From positions 33,380 to 97,379 of the forward strand of contig NZ_JACHFH010000007.1 of the NCBI RefSeq assembly GCF_014201835.1: DNA of 64,000 nt. The letters run 5' to 3'. The DNA comes from Pectinatus brassicae (GTDB lineage Bacteria; Bacillota; Negativicutes; Selenomonadales; Selenomonadaceae). The position numbers were made by a program, and so were the translations under genes. How positions within the stretch are numbered: position 1 is the stretch's first letter; every line of letters begins with the position of its first letter. Below, one piece after another: positions 9,223-18,254 of this stretch. The notes under the pieces were generated by a model. The model made no database searches, was not told where the DNA came from, and was given only the letters and a program-made list of their open reading frames with translations.

Positions 9223-9870
9223 TTAAAATCCATTTTGCTGAAAAAATGCTGCAGTTAATGGTGAAGTTTTTGTTTCTTTGTCATTTCCAGCAAGTAATTT
9301 TTCTACATATTTTCCTAAAATATCAGTTTCAATATTAACCAGTGAGCTTGGTCCTTTACTGCCAATAGTTGTTATGGATGCAGTATGAGGGATAAGCGAT
9401 ACAGAAAATTTATTATCATCAACGTCAACAACAGTAAGGCTGATACCATCAATTGTTACTGAACCTTTTTTTACAATATAGCGCAATATACTTTTGTCGG
9501 CATTGATAGATACAATAATAGCATTATCTTCCGGTGTTTTTTTGAGAATTTTACCAGTGCCGTCAATATGGCCGCTGACAATATGACCGCCCAAACGGGA
9601 GGTTAATTTCAAAGCACGCTCTAAGTTTACCGGACTGCCTGTTTTTAATTCACTAAGAGAGGTTTTACGTACCGATTCGGGCATAACATCAGCGGTGAAG
9701 CTATTATTTGTATAGTGGGTGACAGTAAGGCAGGTACCGTTTACAGCTATGCTGTCGCCAAGATTAACATCCTGTAATACAGTGCTGGCAGAGATGGTAA
9801 GCTTGACTGATGCTGTGCCAAAATCCAGTTTTTTGATATGACCGACTTCTTCAATGATTCCAGTAAACAT
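9223..9870 (-). CDS. ribE: Riboflavin synthase, alpha subunit
   Basis: Dismutates two lumazine molecules to riboflavin. The 215-residue product shows the internal duplication of the family: each half has a beta-barrel, [15 protein letters not shown] at the start, [31 protein letters not shown] at the domain junction and [17 protein letters not shown] in the second half. GAGGTGA precedes the ATG. It lies 16 bases after ribD. Confidence 0.97.
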   Translation of the reverse strand: MFTGIIEEVGHIKKLDFGTASVKLTISASTVLQDVNLGDSIAVNGTCLTVTHYTNNSFTADVMPESVRKTSLSELKTGSPVNLERALKLTSRLGGHIVSGHIDGTGKILKKTPEDNAIIVSINADKSILRYIVKKGSVTIDGISLTVVDVDDNKFSVSLIPHTASITTIGSKGPSSLVNIETDILGKYVEKLLAGNDKETKTSPLTAAFFQQNGF

Positions 9871-9886
9871 TTTGTCACCTCATTAA

Positions 9887-10984
9887 TTATTTAAGATAGC
9901 CTTTAATTAGAATATCGCTGCCTTCTAAAATTTCTACTGATGGTTCAGATAATAAGGCTGCATTACTTAGGTCGGCAATACCTATGCCTTCAACAGCAGA
10001 CTTTGCCGTCTTGCCGCCGATTAGCTTAGGCGCAATAAAGAAGTAAGCCTTGTCGGCTAACTTTTGGCAGATAAGGCTGCCAAGAAGAGTGGCACCACCT
10101 TCTACAAGAATGCTGCAAATATCTTTTTGTCCCAGTATATGTAAAAGTTCTTTTAGATTAACCTGATTATTTTCGTCAGCAGCGGTTTGAATGATTTCAA
10201 TGCCCTTATTTTTTAAGGCGGTTATTTTTTCACTCGCAGCTTTTTCAGTAACAGCAACGATGACGGGAGCGGCATTATCATTTAAAATTTTGGCAGTTAG
10301 TGGGACTTTTCCGGTACTATCGACAATAATACGGATAGGATTTTTACCGCCATTTGGCAAGCGTGTAGTTAATGAAGGATCATCACTAATTATTGTGTTT
10401 ATGCCCACCATAATAGCATCATTGATATCGCGTAGTTTATGACCGTATTGACGGGAATGTTCATTAGTTATCCACTGTGACTGTCCGGAAACAGTCGATA
10501 TTTTACCATCAAGGGTCATAGCACTTTTGATGGTAATAAATGGTGATTTTGTTTCAATCCATTTAAAGAAAACATCATTTAATTTCCGTGCTTCATTTTC
10601 TAAAACGCCCGTAATGACTTCGATACCGGCATCACGCATTTTTTTTATGCCGCGGCCGGCTACTTTGGGATTAGTATCGGTCATAGCAACAACTACTCGT
10701 TTAAGACCAGCTTTTATTATAGCATCGCAGCAGGGCGGTGTGCGCCCATAGTGTGAGCAGGGTTCAAGACTGACATAAATATCAGCACCCTTGGCCAGTT
10801 CACCAGCGGCTCGTAGTGCATGTACTTCAGCATGTTCTGTACCGGCTTTTCTATGCCAGCCGCAGCCAACAATGCGGTTATTTTTTACGATTACAGCTCC
10901 AACCATAGGATTAGGGCTGGTGCGCCCAATGGCATTTTTAGCAAGGTCAATAGCCATTTGCATATATTTTTCATCGCGATTCAT
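9887..10984 (-). CDS. ribD: Bifunctional pyrimidine deaminase / reductase RibD
   Basis: Deaminates then reduces the GTP-cyclohydrolase II product. The N-terminal deaminase domain (~1-145) has zinc motifs TEHAEVHAL and EPCSHYGRTPPCCDAI; the reductase domain (~145-365) has KSAMTLDGKIST, WITNEHSRQYGHKLR, DAIMVGINTIISDDPSLTTR and ILVEGGATLLGSL. GGAGG is eight bases before the ATG. First gene of the operon, directly under the FMN riboswitch. Confidence 0.97.
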   Translation of the reverse strand: MNRDEKYMQMAIDLAKNAIGRTSPNPMVGAVIVKNNRIVGCGWHRKAGTEHAEVHALRAAGELAKGADIYVSLEPCSHYGRTPPCCDAIIKAGLKRVVVAMTDTNPKVAGRGIKKMRDAGIEVITGVLENEARKLNDVFFKWIETKSPFITIKSAMTLDGKISTVSGQSQWITNEHSRQYGHKLRDINDAIMVGINTIISDDPSLTTRLPNGGKNPIRIIVDSTGKVPLTAKILNDNAAPVIVAVTEKAASEKITALKNKGIEIIQTAADENNQVNLKELLHILGQKDICSILVEGGATLLGSLICQKLADKAYFFIAPKLIGGKTAKSAVEGIGIADLSNAALLSEPSVEILEGSDILIKGYLK

Positions 10985-11024
10985 AAATAAGACCTCCGAA
11001 GAAAAAGATTAAGGACAAAACAAA

Positions 11025-11058
11025 AAAGCTGTTAAATGCAATTGCATTTAACAGCTTT
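11025..11058 (-). terminator. Riboswitch-controlled terminator before ribD
   Basis: A 34-bp perfect palindrome (AAAGCTGTTAAATGCA and complement) with minus-strand tail TTTTTTGTTTTG. It lies between the FMN aptamer and ribD and serves as the expression platform. Confidence 0.85.
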
Positions 11059-11136
11059 GGGAAGCGAATAACACTCATTTTTATATGGAACGGACTTGTA
11101 TTGTCTTATTATAATTACAAAAATAAAACGCCACAA

Positions 11137-11245
11137 TCTTTTTCCATCCAGACTATAACTGTCGGCTTCGGAATTACACCGAATCTGCCAAAAAGGCTCG
11201 CGGGCTTTACCGCCGGTAGGGAATCACACCCTGCCCCAAAGACTG
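11137..11245 (-). promoter_or_regulatory. FMN riboswitch (RFN element)
   Basis: Minus-strand RNA carries the conserved blocks in order: GGGGCAGGGTGTGATTCCC, ACCGGCGGTAAAGCCCGCGA, GATTCGGTGTAATTCCGAAGCCGACAG and AGTCTGGATGG. FMN binding is known to favour termination in Firmicutes, here at the palindrome 11025-11058, shutting off ribD-ribE-ribBA-ribH. Confidence 0.97.
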
Positions 11246-11265
11246 CTAATCAATCACTTTCTTTA

Positions 11266-11293
11266 ATTATACAATATTATAAAAAAAAATCAA
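11266..11293 (-). promoter_or_regulatory. Promoter of the riboflavin operon
   Basis: Minus-strand TTGATT (11293-11288), 16-base spacer, TATAAT (11271-11266), placing the start just upstream of the riboswitch aptamer. Confidence 0.7.
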
Positions 11294-11365
11294 GACCAAA
11301 TTTATTAGTAAAAAGATAATGATTTATTATATAATATATTTGCGTCTATATTGTATTAATTATAA

Positions 11366-11394
11366 TTGACAAATATATATATAATAATTATACT
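11366..11394 (+). promoter_or_regulatory. Promoter of the ribose genes
   Basis: TTGACA (11366-11371), 17-base spacer, TATACT (11389-11394): near-consensus, followed by a LacI-type operator about 35 bases downstream and a ~240-base leader to rbsK. Confidence 0.7.
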
Positions 11395-11429
11395 ATATAT
11401 GTTTTTGTGAACAAATTATAAATTAATAT

Positions 11430-11446
11430 AATAAAACGTTTTACTA
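11430..11446. promoter_or_regulatory. Upstream RbsR (LacI-family) operator
   Basis: AATAAAACGTTTTACTA contains the palindromic core TAAAACGTTTTA with the central CG typical of LacI-family sites. It lies just after the predicted transcription start. Confidence 0.75.
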
Positions 11447-11603
11447 TTTTTATTGATATTTAAGATACTGATAAAAAATTCTTAATAGTTTATAAATTTT
11501 AAAATAACAGTAAATGTATGATAATTAATTAAAGATTATCTAGTTGTATGACTTTTAATGATTATGATATTTTAAATTGGAAAATAGATTAAAAATATGT
11601 TTT

Positions 11604-11623
11604 TTAGTAAAACGTTTTACTAA
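11604..11623. promoter_or_regulatory. Downstream RbsR (LacI-family) operator
   Basis: TTAGTAAAACGTTTTACTAA is a perfect 20-bp palindrome sharing the core of the site at 11430, 20 bases before the rbsK start. Centres of the two sites are 176 bases apart. Confidence 0.8.
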
Positions 11624-11642
11624 GAAGAAAGCGGTGTTTATT

Positions 11643-12569
11643 ATGGCAAATAAAATTGTTATCATGGGCAGTTTAAATTTAGATACGATTATAAAGATTA
11701 ATCGTATGCCGGTTCCCGGTGAAACCTTATCAACAGATTACAAAGCTAATTCACCAGGCGGAAAAGGAGCAAATCAAGCAGTAGCAGCAGCGCGAGCTGG
11801 TTCTCAAACAAGTTTTATTGGTAAGATTGGCAAAGACCAAAGCGGTGACTATATGCTTAATTGCCTTAAACAAGAAAATATTGATACTGCAGCTGTAGTA
11901 TATGATGACAATGTTGGAACAGGTGCAGCGGAAATTTTCCTTTATCCTGATGGACAAAATAGTATTCTTGTTTATGGTGGTTCCAATCAAACATTATCAG
12001 TGGATGAAGTAGATGCCAATGCAGAAAAAATTGCTGCTGCTGATTTTCTAATAGCTCAGTTTGAAATTCCGCAGGAAGCAATACTTGCTGGGTTTAAGAT
12101 TGCCAAACAGAATAATGTAAAAACTGTACTTAATCCGGCACCCGCACAGAATATTAATCCAGAAATTATAAAATTGACCGATATATTAATTCCTAATGAA
12201 ACAGAAAGCGAAACTCTTACTGGGATAAAAATTACGGATATAGATTCAATGTCTCAGACTAGAAAAGCTTTTGCTAAAATGGGTGTTGATAATATTATTG
12301 TCACAGTGGGCAGTCGTGGTGCTTATTATGCGACGAAGAATGCAGATGGATTTCAGGCAGCAAATAAGGTGCAGGCAGTTGATACGACCGCAGCCGGTGA
12401 TACATTTATCGGAGCGTTGACTGCTAAATTAGACAAGAGTTTCAATAATTTAGCAGAAGCGATAAGTTTTGCTCAAAAAGCCAGTGCCATTACAGTGCAG
12501 AGAGTCGGTGCCCAACCATCTATTCCTACACTCAAGGAAATTACTGATTATATAGCACAAAGCAAATAG
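11643..12569 (+). CDS. rbsK: Ribokinase
   Basis: ATP-dependent phosphorylation of D-ribose to ribose 5-phosphate. The 308-residue PfkB-family protein shows VIMGSLNLDTI, the substrate loop SPGGKGANQAVAAARAG, NPAPAQ, LIPNETE and the catalytic DTTAAGDTFIGAL with the anion hole and base Asp. The frame is open to 11577, but that stretch covers the operator; the ATG at 11643 follows GCGGTG, a weak site. It heads rbsK-rbsD-transporter and is bracketed by two LacI operators. Confidence 0.95.
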   Translation: MANKIVIMGSLNLDTIIKINRMPVPGETLSTDYKANSPGGKGANQAVAAARAGSQTSFIGKIGKDQSGDYMLNCLKQENIDTAAVVYDDNVGTGAAEIFLYPDGQNSILVYGGSNQTLSVDEVDANAEKIAAADFLIAQFEIPQEAILAGFKIAKQNNVKTVLNPAPAQNINPEIIKLTDILIPNETESETLTGIKITDIDSMSQTRKAFAKMGVDNIIVTVGSRGAYYATKNADGFQAANKVQAVDTTAAGDTFIGALTAKLDKSFNNLAEAISFAQKASAITVQRVGAQPSIPTLKEITDYIAQSK

Positions 12570-12614
12570 AATTTTATTATTAAAATATAAGTTGATTTAA
12601 TTGGAGGAATAAAT

Positions 12615-13010
12615 GTGAAAAAGACAGGTGTAATCAATTCAGAATTAGCAGCAGTCATTGCTGGAATGGGTCATATGGACTGGTTATCTGTAGGTGATGC
12701 TGGTATGCCGGTACCAATGGGAGTAAAAAAGATAGATTTGGCTTTAGCACAGCAGCTGCCAAGCTTTATTGATGTATTAAAAAACATATTAACAGAGCTT
12801 AAAGTGCAAAAAATATATTTGGCGGAAGAAATAAAGACAGAAAACAAAGAACAGCTGGCAGCGGTAAAAGCATTGATGCCTGATGTAGAAGTTGTGTTTG
12901 TACCACATACACAGTTAAAGAAAGATTTAGCAAAAACACATGCTTTTGTTCGCACCGGTGAAATGACGCCATTTGCTAATGTGATTTTAGAATCAGGTGT
13001 AACTTTTTAA
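12615..13010 (+). CDS. rbsD: D-ribose pyranase
   Basis: Mutarotase converting beta-pyranose to beta-furanose ribose so ribokinase can use it. The 131-residue product matches the family end to end: [22 protein letters not shown] with the catalytic His, DAGMPVP, and [16 protein letters not shown] at the C-terminus. The start is GTG at 12615, seven bases after GGAGG; the overlapping ATG at 12613 is in another frame and meets a stop at once. Confidence 0.95.
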   Translation: MKKTGVINSELAAVIAGMGHMDWLSVGDAGMPVPMGVKKIDLALAQQLPSFIDVLKNILTELKVQKIYLAEEIKTENKEQLAAVKALMPDVEVVFVPHTQLKKDLAKTHAFVRTGEMTPFANVILESGVTF

Positions 13011-13144
13011 AAATGTTAAAAAATGGCTGCTGTATGAAAGCTTATTTTAAAATAGTGTATATATATTGATACAATTTTTTATTAATGTGCGGCAGCCATA
13101 TTATATATATTCATAAGTAAAATATTTAATATGGGAGAGTAATA

Positions 13145-14464
13145 ATGAATTTTTTTTCCAAACGTAATTGGGTACAGCTTTCTGATGGTTATTTGGACAG
13201 AACCCCGATATTCCAATTTATTTTAGTATCGCTGATTTTTCCTTTATGGGGAGCTGCGGCCAGTTTAAATGATATTTTAATTACGCAGTTTAAGACAGTA
13301 TTTATGCTAAATGATGCAGCAACAGCTTTTGTGCAGAGTGCTTTTTATGGCGGCTATTTTTTAATAGCAATTCCGGCATCGCTGGTCATAAAAAAGAGCA
13401 GCTATAAATTTGCTATCATGTTAGGTCTTATATTTTATATTGTTGGCTGCAGCCTGTTTTTCCCTGCGTCCCAGATAGCGACATACAGTATGTTCCTGGT
13501 AGCAATTTTTGCTATTGCTGTAGGACTTAGTTTTTTGGAAACTTCTTGTGATACATATAGTTCGATGCTTGGACCAAAAAAATCAGCTAATATTCGTTTA
13601 AATATTTCCCAAACGTTAGTGCCGCTTGGTGATATTGCCGGGATTGTACTTGGTAAATTTCTTATCTTTGGTTCCGTAGGTAATTTGGCTGCCGAAATGA
13701 GTAATTTGCATGGGGCTGAACGCATTGCTTATGGTGAACAAATGCTGCAGCTTACTTTACAGCCTTATAAATACATATTAGTTATTTTATTAGTTATTTT
13801 AATTATTTTAGCATTGACACCAATGCCTGCTTCTAAAGCAATTAATAAGGATAATCAAGAAAAAAGACCAAGTCTTAAAGAAACACTGCAGTATTTAATG
13901 AAAAATGCTCGCTTTAAAAAAGGTGTTATGGCTCAATTCTTTTATGTAGGAATGCAGACAGCGGTATGGTCGTTTACAATCCGTTTGGCATTAAATCTCA
14001 ATAACTCAATAAGTGACAGCGATGCCGCCACTTTCATGATATATAGCTATATTGCATGGTTTATCGGCAAATTATTTGCCAATTATTTTATGCATAAATT
14101 CTCGGTAACAAAGGTATTGACGATTTATTCGGCATTAGGAACAATAACATTGTTGCTTACGGCTACTATTCCTAATATGACAGCAGTGTATATGGCTATA
14201 CTTACCAGTTTCTTCTTTGGGCCGGAATGGCCTACTATTTATGCCCATACCCTCGATACTGTTGCTGATAAAAAGTATACAGAAACAGCCGGTGCTTTTA
14301 TTGTTATGGCGATTGTCGGCGGTGCCTTTATTCCGGCAATTCAAGGGTTTGTTTCTGATTTAAGCGGCTCAATGCAGATTTCTTTCTTAGTACCAATGAT
14401 TTGTTATATTATAGTAACATCATATTTCTATTTTGAACATAAATATGAATTAAAAAATAACTAA
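13145..14464 (+). CDS. Sugar:H+ symporter of the FucP family, probable ribose importer
   Basis: Major-facilitator protein of 439 residues with about 12 hydrophobic helices; FLVSLIFPLWGAAASLNDILI and the QSAFYGGYFLIAIPASL helix are FucP-like, as is FLETSCDTYSSMLGPKKSA. It follows rbsK and rbsD by 134 bases and no ABC ribose system is present, so ribose uptake is inferred from context; FucP relatives also carry fucose, galactose or glucose. GGGAGAG precedes the ATG. A shared terminator separates it from the convergent rbsR. Confidence 0.85.
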   Translation: MNFFSKRNWVQLSDGYLDRTPIFQFILVSLIFPLWGAAASLNDILITQFKTVFMLNDAATAFVQSAFYGGYFLIAIPASLVIKKSSYKFAIMLGLIFYIVGCSLFFPASQIATYSMFLVAIFAIAVGLSFLETSCDTYSSMLGPKKSANIRLNISQTLVPLGDIAGIVLGKFLIFGSVGNLAAEMSNLHGAERIAYGEQMLQLTLQPYKYILVILLVILIILALTPMPASKAINKDNQEKRPSLKETLQYLMKNARFKKGVMAQFFYVGMQTAVWSFTIRLALNLNNSISDSDAATFMIYSYIAWFIGKLFANYFMHKFSVTKVLTIYSALGTITLLLTATIPNMTAVYMAILTSFFFGPEWPTIYAHTLDTVADKKYTETAGAFIVMAIVGGAFIPAIQGFVSDLSGSMQISFLVPMICYIIVTSYFYFEHKYELKNN

Positions 14465-14476
14465 TATAAATTAAAG

Positions 14477-14525
14477 AAAATTGACCACTTATATGTTGTA
14501 AGTACATATAAGTGGTCAATTTTTT
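14477..14525. terminator. Bidirectional terminator between sugar transporter and rbsR
   Basis: Twenty-base arms beginning AAAATTGACCACTTATATGT with a seven-base loop, flanked by A- and T-runs. Confidence 0.85.
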
Positions 14526-15543
14526 AATTATTTATTTTAGCGGTGCTCTGTCTTATTTTTAGAGTATGTTCAAGGACAAGATGCTGTGTTTTTTGCTTAG
14601 TAGTAAGTTCGGTAATTAAAATTTGGGCGGCTTTTTCGCCAAGTTTATATATAGGCTGGCTAACTGTACTTAATGGGACTTCAACCATTTGGGAAAAAAA
14701 GATATTATCAAACCCAATCACGGATATATCATCAGGTACACGCAATCCCTGTTTTTTTAAAGCTTTGACAGCACCATAAGCCATCTGGTCATTTAAGCAA
14801 AATATAGCAGTTGGTTTATTGGCAAGTAGTACAGCAACAGCATCATAGCCACTTTGATAATGGTAGTCACCATGAAAAACCATATTTTCATTATAGCTGA
14901 TATTATGTTTTTTTAGAGAATATTTGTAGCCGTTTAAACGGTTTTCTGTTGTTTTTGGGCCGATAGGACCAGTAATACAGGCAATGCGTTTATGTCCCAA
15001 TGATATCAAATATTCTACCGCAGAGCAGGCAGCCTGAAAATTATCAATGGAAACTGTGCTGAATTGATTTATTTCATTGAAAGAATCAACTATTACTGCA
15101 TGTAGACCAAGTGATTTTAAAGCATTAAGACTAAGTTGTTCTTTTGCCCCAAAGCTTTCTGGAGACATGGTGATAATAAGGCCGTCAACACTGCTGTCGG
15201 CCAGCATATTAATACATTCTAACTCCAAATTATTTCGGCCATTGGAATTGCATAGCAATAGATTATACTTATTACTGCGGACGATATCTTCAACACCTTT
15301 TGTCATTTCGGCAAAAAAAGCATTGCTAATATCAGGCACAATTAGGCCAATGTTCTTGCTTTGTTTTTTTATTAGACCTACAGCTAGACGGTTGGGGCGG
15401 TAATTCATTTTTATGGCGAGATCTTTTACTAATTGACATTTTTTTTTGGAAATATGATGCGGTTTATCGTTTAGAACAAGAGAAACAGTTGTTGTTGAGA
15501 GCCCGGCAGCTTGAGCAATATTCTTTAGTGTTGTACGCGGCAT
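14524..15543 (-). CDS. rbsR: LacI-family ribose repressor
   Basis: N-terminal HTH (TLKNIAQAAGLSTTTVSLVLNDKPHHISKK) and hinge helix region, then a periplasmic-binding-like effector domain (NIGLIVPDISNAFFAEMTKGVE, GHKRIACITGP, ISVIGFDNIFFSQMVEVPLSTVSQP). At 339 residues it has the family length. It lies convergent to rbsK-rbsD-transporter, whose leader carries two LacI-type operators, so it is assigned as their repressor; ribose or a ribose phosphate as inducer is inference. Confidence 0.88.
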   Translation of the reverse strand: MPRTTLKNIAQAAGLSTTTVSLVLNDKPHHISKKKCQLVKDLAIKMNYRPNRLAVGLIKKQSKNIGLIVPDISNAFFAEMTKGVEDIVRSNKYNLLLCNSNGRNNLELECINMLADSSVDGLIITMSPESFGAKEQLSLNALKSLGLHAVIVDSFNEINQFSTVSIDNFQAACSAVEYLISLGHKRIACITGPIGPKTTENRLNGYKYSLKKHNISYNENMVFHGDYHYQSGYDAVAVLLANKPTAIFCLNDQMAYGAVKALKKQGLRVPDDISVIGFDNIFFSQMVEVPLSTVSQPIYKLGEKAAQILITELTTKQKTQHLVLEHTLKIRQSTAKINN

Positions 15544-15691
15544 ATGTAAATATCCTTTGCAAATAAAGCAGTTAGTAGTGTTAATTATAACATAATTTTA
15601 TTTAAAATAAGCAATAATTAATATTTACAATAAATATTAACAGATCTAAAATAAACAATTGCAATACAATTTTTTATTGGAGAGATTATAA

Positions 15692-15788
15692 ATGAAAAAA
15701 TTTTAATCTTATATAGCTTAGAGGTGGTGCTGTTGTAGTTGCTGGAGCAATATTGTGTAATATAAAATTAAAAAAGATACAGAAATAA
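15692..15788 (+). pseudogene. Decayed small membrane-peptide ORF
   Basis: After GGAGAG an ATG opens MKKF and stops at once. With two single-base shifts the region reads as a continuous short peptide, MKKILILYSL then GGAVVVAGAILCNIKLKKIQK, one membrane helix with a basic tail, ending at a TAA just before a terminator. Either a recently broken micro-protein or chance; no homologue is recognised. The interval 15544-15927 holds no other gene. Confidence 0.3.
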
Positions 15789-15795
15789 AAGAAAG

Positions 15796-15834
15796 AGTTT
15801 CAATTATCTAGGTTGATATATTGAAACTTTTTTT
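15796..15834 (+). terminator. Terminator in the rbsR-rpiR interval
   Basis: AGTTTCAAT and ATTGAAACT around a 15-base loop, followed by seven T. It would end transcription of the decayed small ORF before the rpiR promoter. Confidence 0.6.
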
Positions 15835-15835
15835 A

Positions 15836-15864
15836 TTGCAAAAAGTGAAATTTAATTATATAAT
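15836..15864 (+). promoter_or_regulatory. Promoter of the RpiR-family operon
   Basis: TTGCAA (15836-15841), 17-base spacer, perfect TATAAT (15859-15864), about 64 bases before the start codon. Confidence 0.75.
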
Positions 15865-15867
15865 AAA

Positions 15868-15916
15868 GTCGTAAAAAAGTTTCGCCATAATTAAATAGAC
15901 GAAATAAATTTACGAC
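15868..15916 (+). promoter_or_regulatory. Nested inverted repeat between promoter and RpiR start
   Basis: GTCGTAAA (15868-15875) and TTTACGAC (15909-15916) bracket an inner TTTCG/CGAAA pair. The outer right arm abuts the AAGGAG ribosome site. It may be an operator for the regulator itself or a leader hairpin. Confidence 0.45.
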
Positions 15917-15927
15917 AAGGAGAATAT

Positions 15928-16764
15928 ATGCAAACTATTAATAACATATATGCAATTTACCCTGAATTATTTGAGGCAGAAAAAAAAGTGGCAGATTTTG
16001 TTATAGCTAACCAAAATGATGTTCTGGAGCAGACCGTATCTGAATTGGCTGCTGCAACTGGAACAAGTGTGGCTACTGTAGTACGTTTTTGTAAAAAATG
16101 CGGCTGTACAGGTTTTCATCAGCTGAAGATACAAATTGCGCGTGAGATGCTTGATGAAGCAAAAGAACCATTAAAAGGTGAATTGTCCGTGAATAATATG
16201 GACAATTCATTGCAGATAATCATGAAAAATAAAATAGAAGAGATTGAGCAGACATTTAAACAGATTGAAGGAAAAGTTGTAGCAGATGTAATAAAAAAAA
16301 TATTAACAGCCAAAACAGTACTGTTTGCGGCAATGGGAAATACTATTCCAGCGGCTATGGATGGTGCTTATAAATTTAATCAGCTGGGAATTACTGCTCT
16401 TAGTGCGCCAATTTGGGAAACACAGCTGGCTTTGGGACGAACATTAAAAGAAAATGATGTCATTATAGCAATATCGGCATCAGGTGCATCACGACATTTG
16501 TTGGAATTGGCAGATATTGCCATTAGCAAAGGTGCTATAGTTGTGGCAATAACCAATCATAATAAATCACCGTTGGCACAAAAGGGTGACTATCATTTGA
16601 CAACAGCGACTAGGGAGATACTTTTTATTGAAAAAGTAAGTTTTACAAGAATTCCGGCATTGGCAATAATTGAAGCATTATTTCTGTTACTGCTTACCGA
16701 AAAACAGGATGCTGCCAGCAATATTAATGGGCATGAACAATTAGTTGCACCAGATAAAATATAA
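15928..16764 (+). CDS. RpiR/MurR-family transcriptional regulator (HTH + SIS)
   Basis: N-terminal HTH_6 domain (~1-75: EKKVADFVIANQNDVLEQTVSELAAATGTSVATVVRFCKKCG) and C-terminal SIS phosphosugar-binding domain (~125-250: VLFAAMGNTI, VIIAISASGASRHLLELADIA). Such proteins control sugar-phosphate or amino-sugar genes. It leads an operon with the two genes behind it (13 and ~33 bases apart), so these are its likely targets; the effector is unknown. AAGGAG precedes the ATG. Confidence 0.9.
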   Translation: MQTINNIYAIYPELFEAEKKVADFVIANQNDVLEQTVSELAAATGTSVATVVRFCKKCGCTGFHQLKIQIAREMLDEAKEPLKGELSVNNMDNSLQIIMKNKIEEIEQTFKQIEGKVVADVIKKILTAKTVLFAAMGNTIPAAMDGAYKFNQLGITALSAPIWETQLALGRTLKENDVIIAISASGASRHLLELADIAISKGAIVVAITNHNKSPLAQKGDYHLTTATREILFIEKVSFTRIPALAIIEALFLLLLTEKQDAASNINGHEQLVAPDKI

Positions 16765-16777
16765 TGGGGGAAAATAA

Positions 16778-17239
16778 ATGACAGAGGTAGAAAAAATTTA
16801 CGAAATGGAAAAAAATACTGGTATTAAATCTTTTAATGCCAAAGATGCTTGGAATCTGGGTAATTTATTAGTTAAATGGGCAATGAATAATGATAAGATA
16901 TTGGTAATACGTATATCGGTAAATCATCATGTTTTATTTCAATATGCTTGTGACGGAACGGCAGTTGAAAATGATAATTGGGTATTGCGCAAGGAAAATC
17001 TTGTATACTATACAGGTCATTCGTCTTATGCAACGGCACTTTATCTTGAACAAAAACAACAAAGTCCGGCAGAACGGTATGGTTTGCCGGTAGATAAATT
17101 TACGGCAGCGGGTGGAGCGGTGCCTATTTATCTGCAAGGGACAGGCGTAGTTGGTGTTGTTACTGTATCGGGGATGTCACAGCAAGAAGATCATGAACTT
17201 GTTATGACAATGCTCAAAAATTATCGGACAGAAAATTAA
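16778..17239 (+). CDS. UPF0303 / GlcG-HbpS-like domain protein
   Basis: A soluble 153-residue protein of the UPF0303 group (HbpS/GlcG-like fold). Family features: FNAKDAWNLGNLLVKWA near the N-terminus, a central VNHHVLFQYACDGT strand pair, RKENLVYYTGHSS, and the Gly-rich AAGGAVPIYLQGTGVVGVVTVSG. The group has been connected to haem binding or degradation, but no haem ligand can be asserted here. It lies between a RpiR regulator and an SDR reductase, suggesting a carbohydrate-related role. Confidence 0.75.
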   Translation: MTEVEKIYEMEKNTGIKSFNAKDAWNLGNLLVKWAMNNDKILVIRISVNHHVLFQYACDGTAVENDNWVLRKENLVYYTGHSSYATALYLEQKQQSPAERYGLPVDKFTAAGGAVPIYLQGTGVVGVVTVSGMSQQEDHELVMTMLKNYRTEN

Positions 17240-17272
17240 TAAAATTATTATTAAAGATGAAAGGTGATTAGC

Positions 17273-18136
17273 ATGAAAATATTGATTACTGGCGGACAGG
17301 GTTTTTTTGCATCGAGATTTGTAGATTTTTATAAAAACAAATATGAAATATTTGCGCCGGGGCATAAAGAACTGGATGTAACAGATGAAGCATCAGTGAA
17401 TAAAGTGATTGCGGCATTTGTTCCCGATATAATTATTCATACGGCTGCTGTAGCCTCCACGGATTATTGTAATGAACATCCTGATATTGCTCATAAAATA
17501 AATGTAGATGGCACGGTATATTTGGCACATGCAGCTAAAGAAATAGATGCACAAATGGTTTTTATCAGCAGCGAGCAGGTATTTAATGGCAATGATGAAG
17601 CTGGACCATATAGTGAAAATCACAGGGCAGTTCCTGATACAGTTTATGGACAAACTAAACTTAAGGCAGAAAAATTATTGCAGGAAATATTGCCGGAACT
17701 ATGGATACTTAGGTTTACCTGGCTGTTTGGCCTGCCGCAGCGCAATTGTGGGATGTCAGATAATATAATTTGGGGTACAATAAAATCCATATTACAGAAT
17801 AAGCCGGTTAAAGCCTCTAAAAATGAATTTCGCGGGATGACCTATGTGCAGGAGGTAATAGAAAATATGGAAAAAATATTTAAAATTCCTTATGGAACTT
17901 ATAACATTGGCGCACAAAATAATAAGAGTCGTTATGAAATTACAGCTGAAATAATAAAAGAATTGGGATTAGAGCAGCGTTTACCTGAACTATTGTCAGA
18001 AGACACTGTTAAATATGCGCAAAAAGCTCGTGATATTAGAATAAATACCGATAAAGCAGCCAGAGCTGGTGTGATTTTTAGTGATACAACAGCGGCAATA
18101 AAAAAATGTTTGGCAGAATATAAATTTTATATTTGA
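17273..18136 (+). CDS. NAD(P)-dependent sugar-nucleotide reductase, RfbD-like SDR
   Basis: Extended short-chain dehydrogenase of 287 residues, similar to dTDP-4-dehydrorhamnose reductases. It has the dinucleotide loop MKILITGGQGFFASRF, HTAAVASTDYCNEHP, SSEQVFNG and the catalytic pair in VYGQTKLKAEKLL. AAGGTG seven bases before the ATG fixes 17273; the GTG nine bases earlier overlaps that site. No other rhamnose genes are nearby, so the real substrate is open. Third gene of the RpiR operon. Confidence 0.8.
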   Translation: MKILITGGQGFFASRFVDFYKNKYEIFAPGHKELDVTDEASVNKVIAAFVPDIIIHTAAVASTDYCNEHPDIAHKINVDGTVYLAHAAKEIDAQMVFISSEQVFNGNDEAGPYSENHRAVPDTVYGQTKLKAEKLLQEILPELWILRFTWLFGLPQRNCGMSDNIIWGTIKSILQNKPVKASKNEFRGMTYVQEVIENMEKIFKIPYGTYNIGAQNNKSRYEITAEIIKELGLEQRLPELLSEDTVKYAQKARDIRINTDKAARAGVIFSDTTAAIKKCLAEYKFYI

Positions 18137-18156
18137 TTAAATTATTGTAGTAAAAC

Positions 18157-18202
18157 AAAAAAGTAGTAGAGCACTTATTTTTAGTGCTCTACTACTTTTT
18201 TT
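18157..18202. terminator. Terminator between the RpiR operon and the LysR gene
   Basis: Nineteen-base arms (AAAAAAGTAGTAGAGCACT and complement) with a seven-base loop, ending in T-runs. Confidence 0.85.
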
Positions 18203-18254
18203 GTAAACATACAGATCTAAAATGTTGATATTATCCAATGTAAATGATGCTGAT

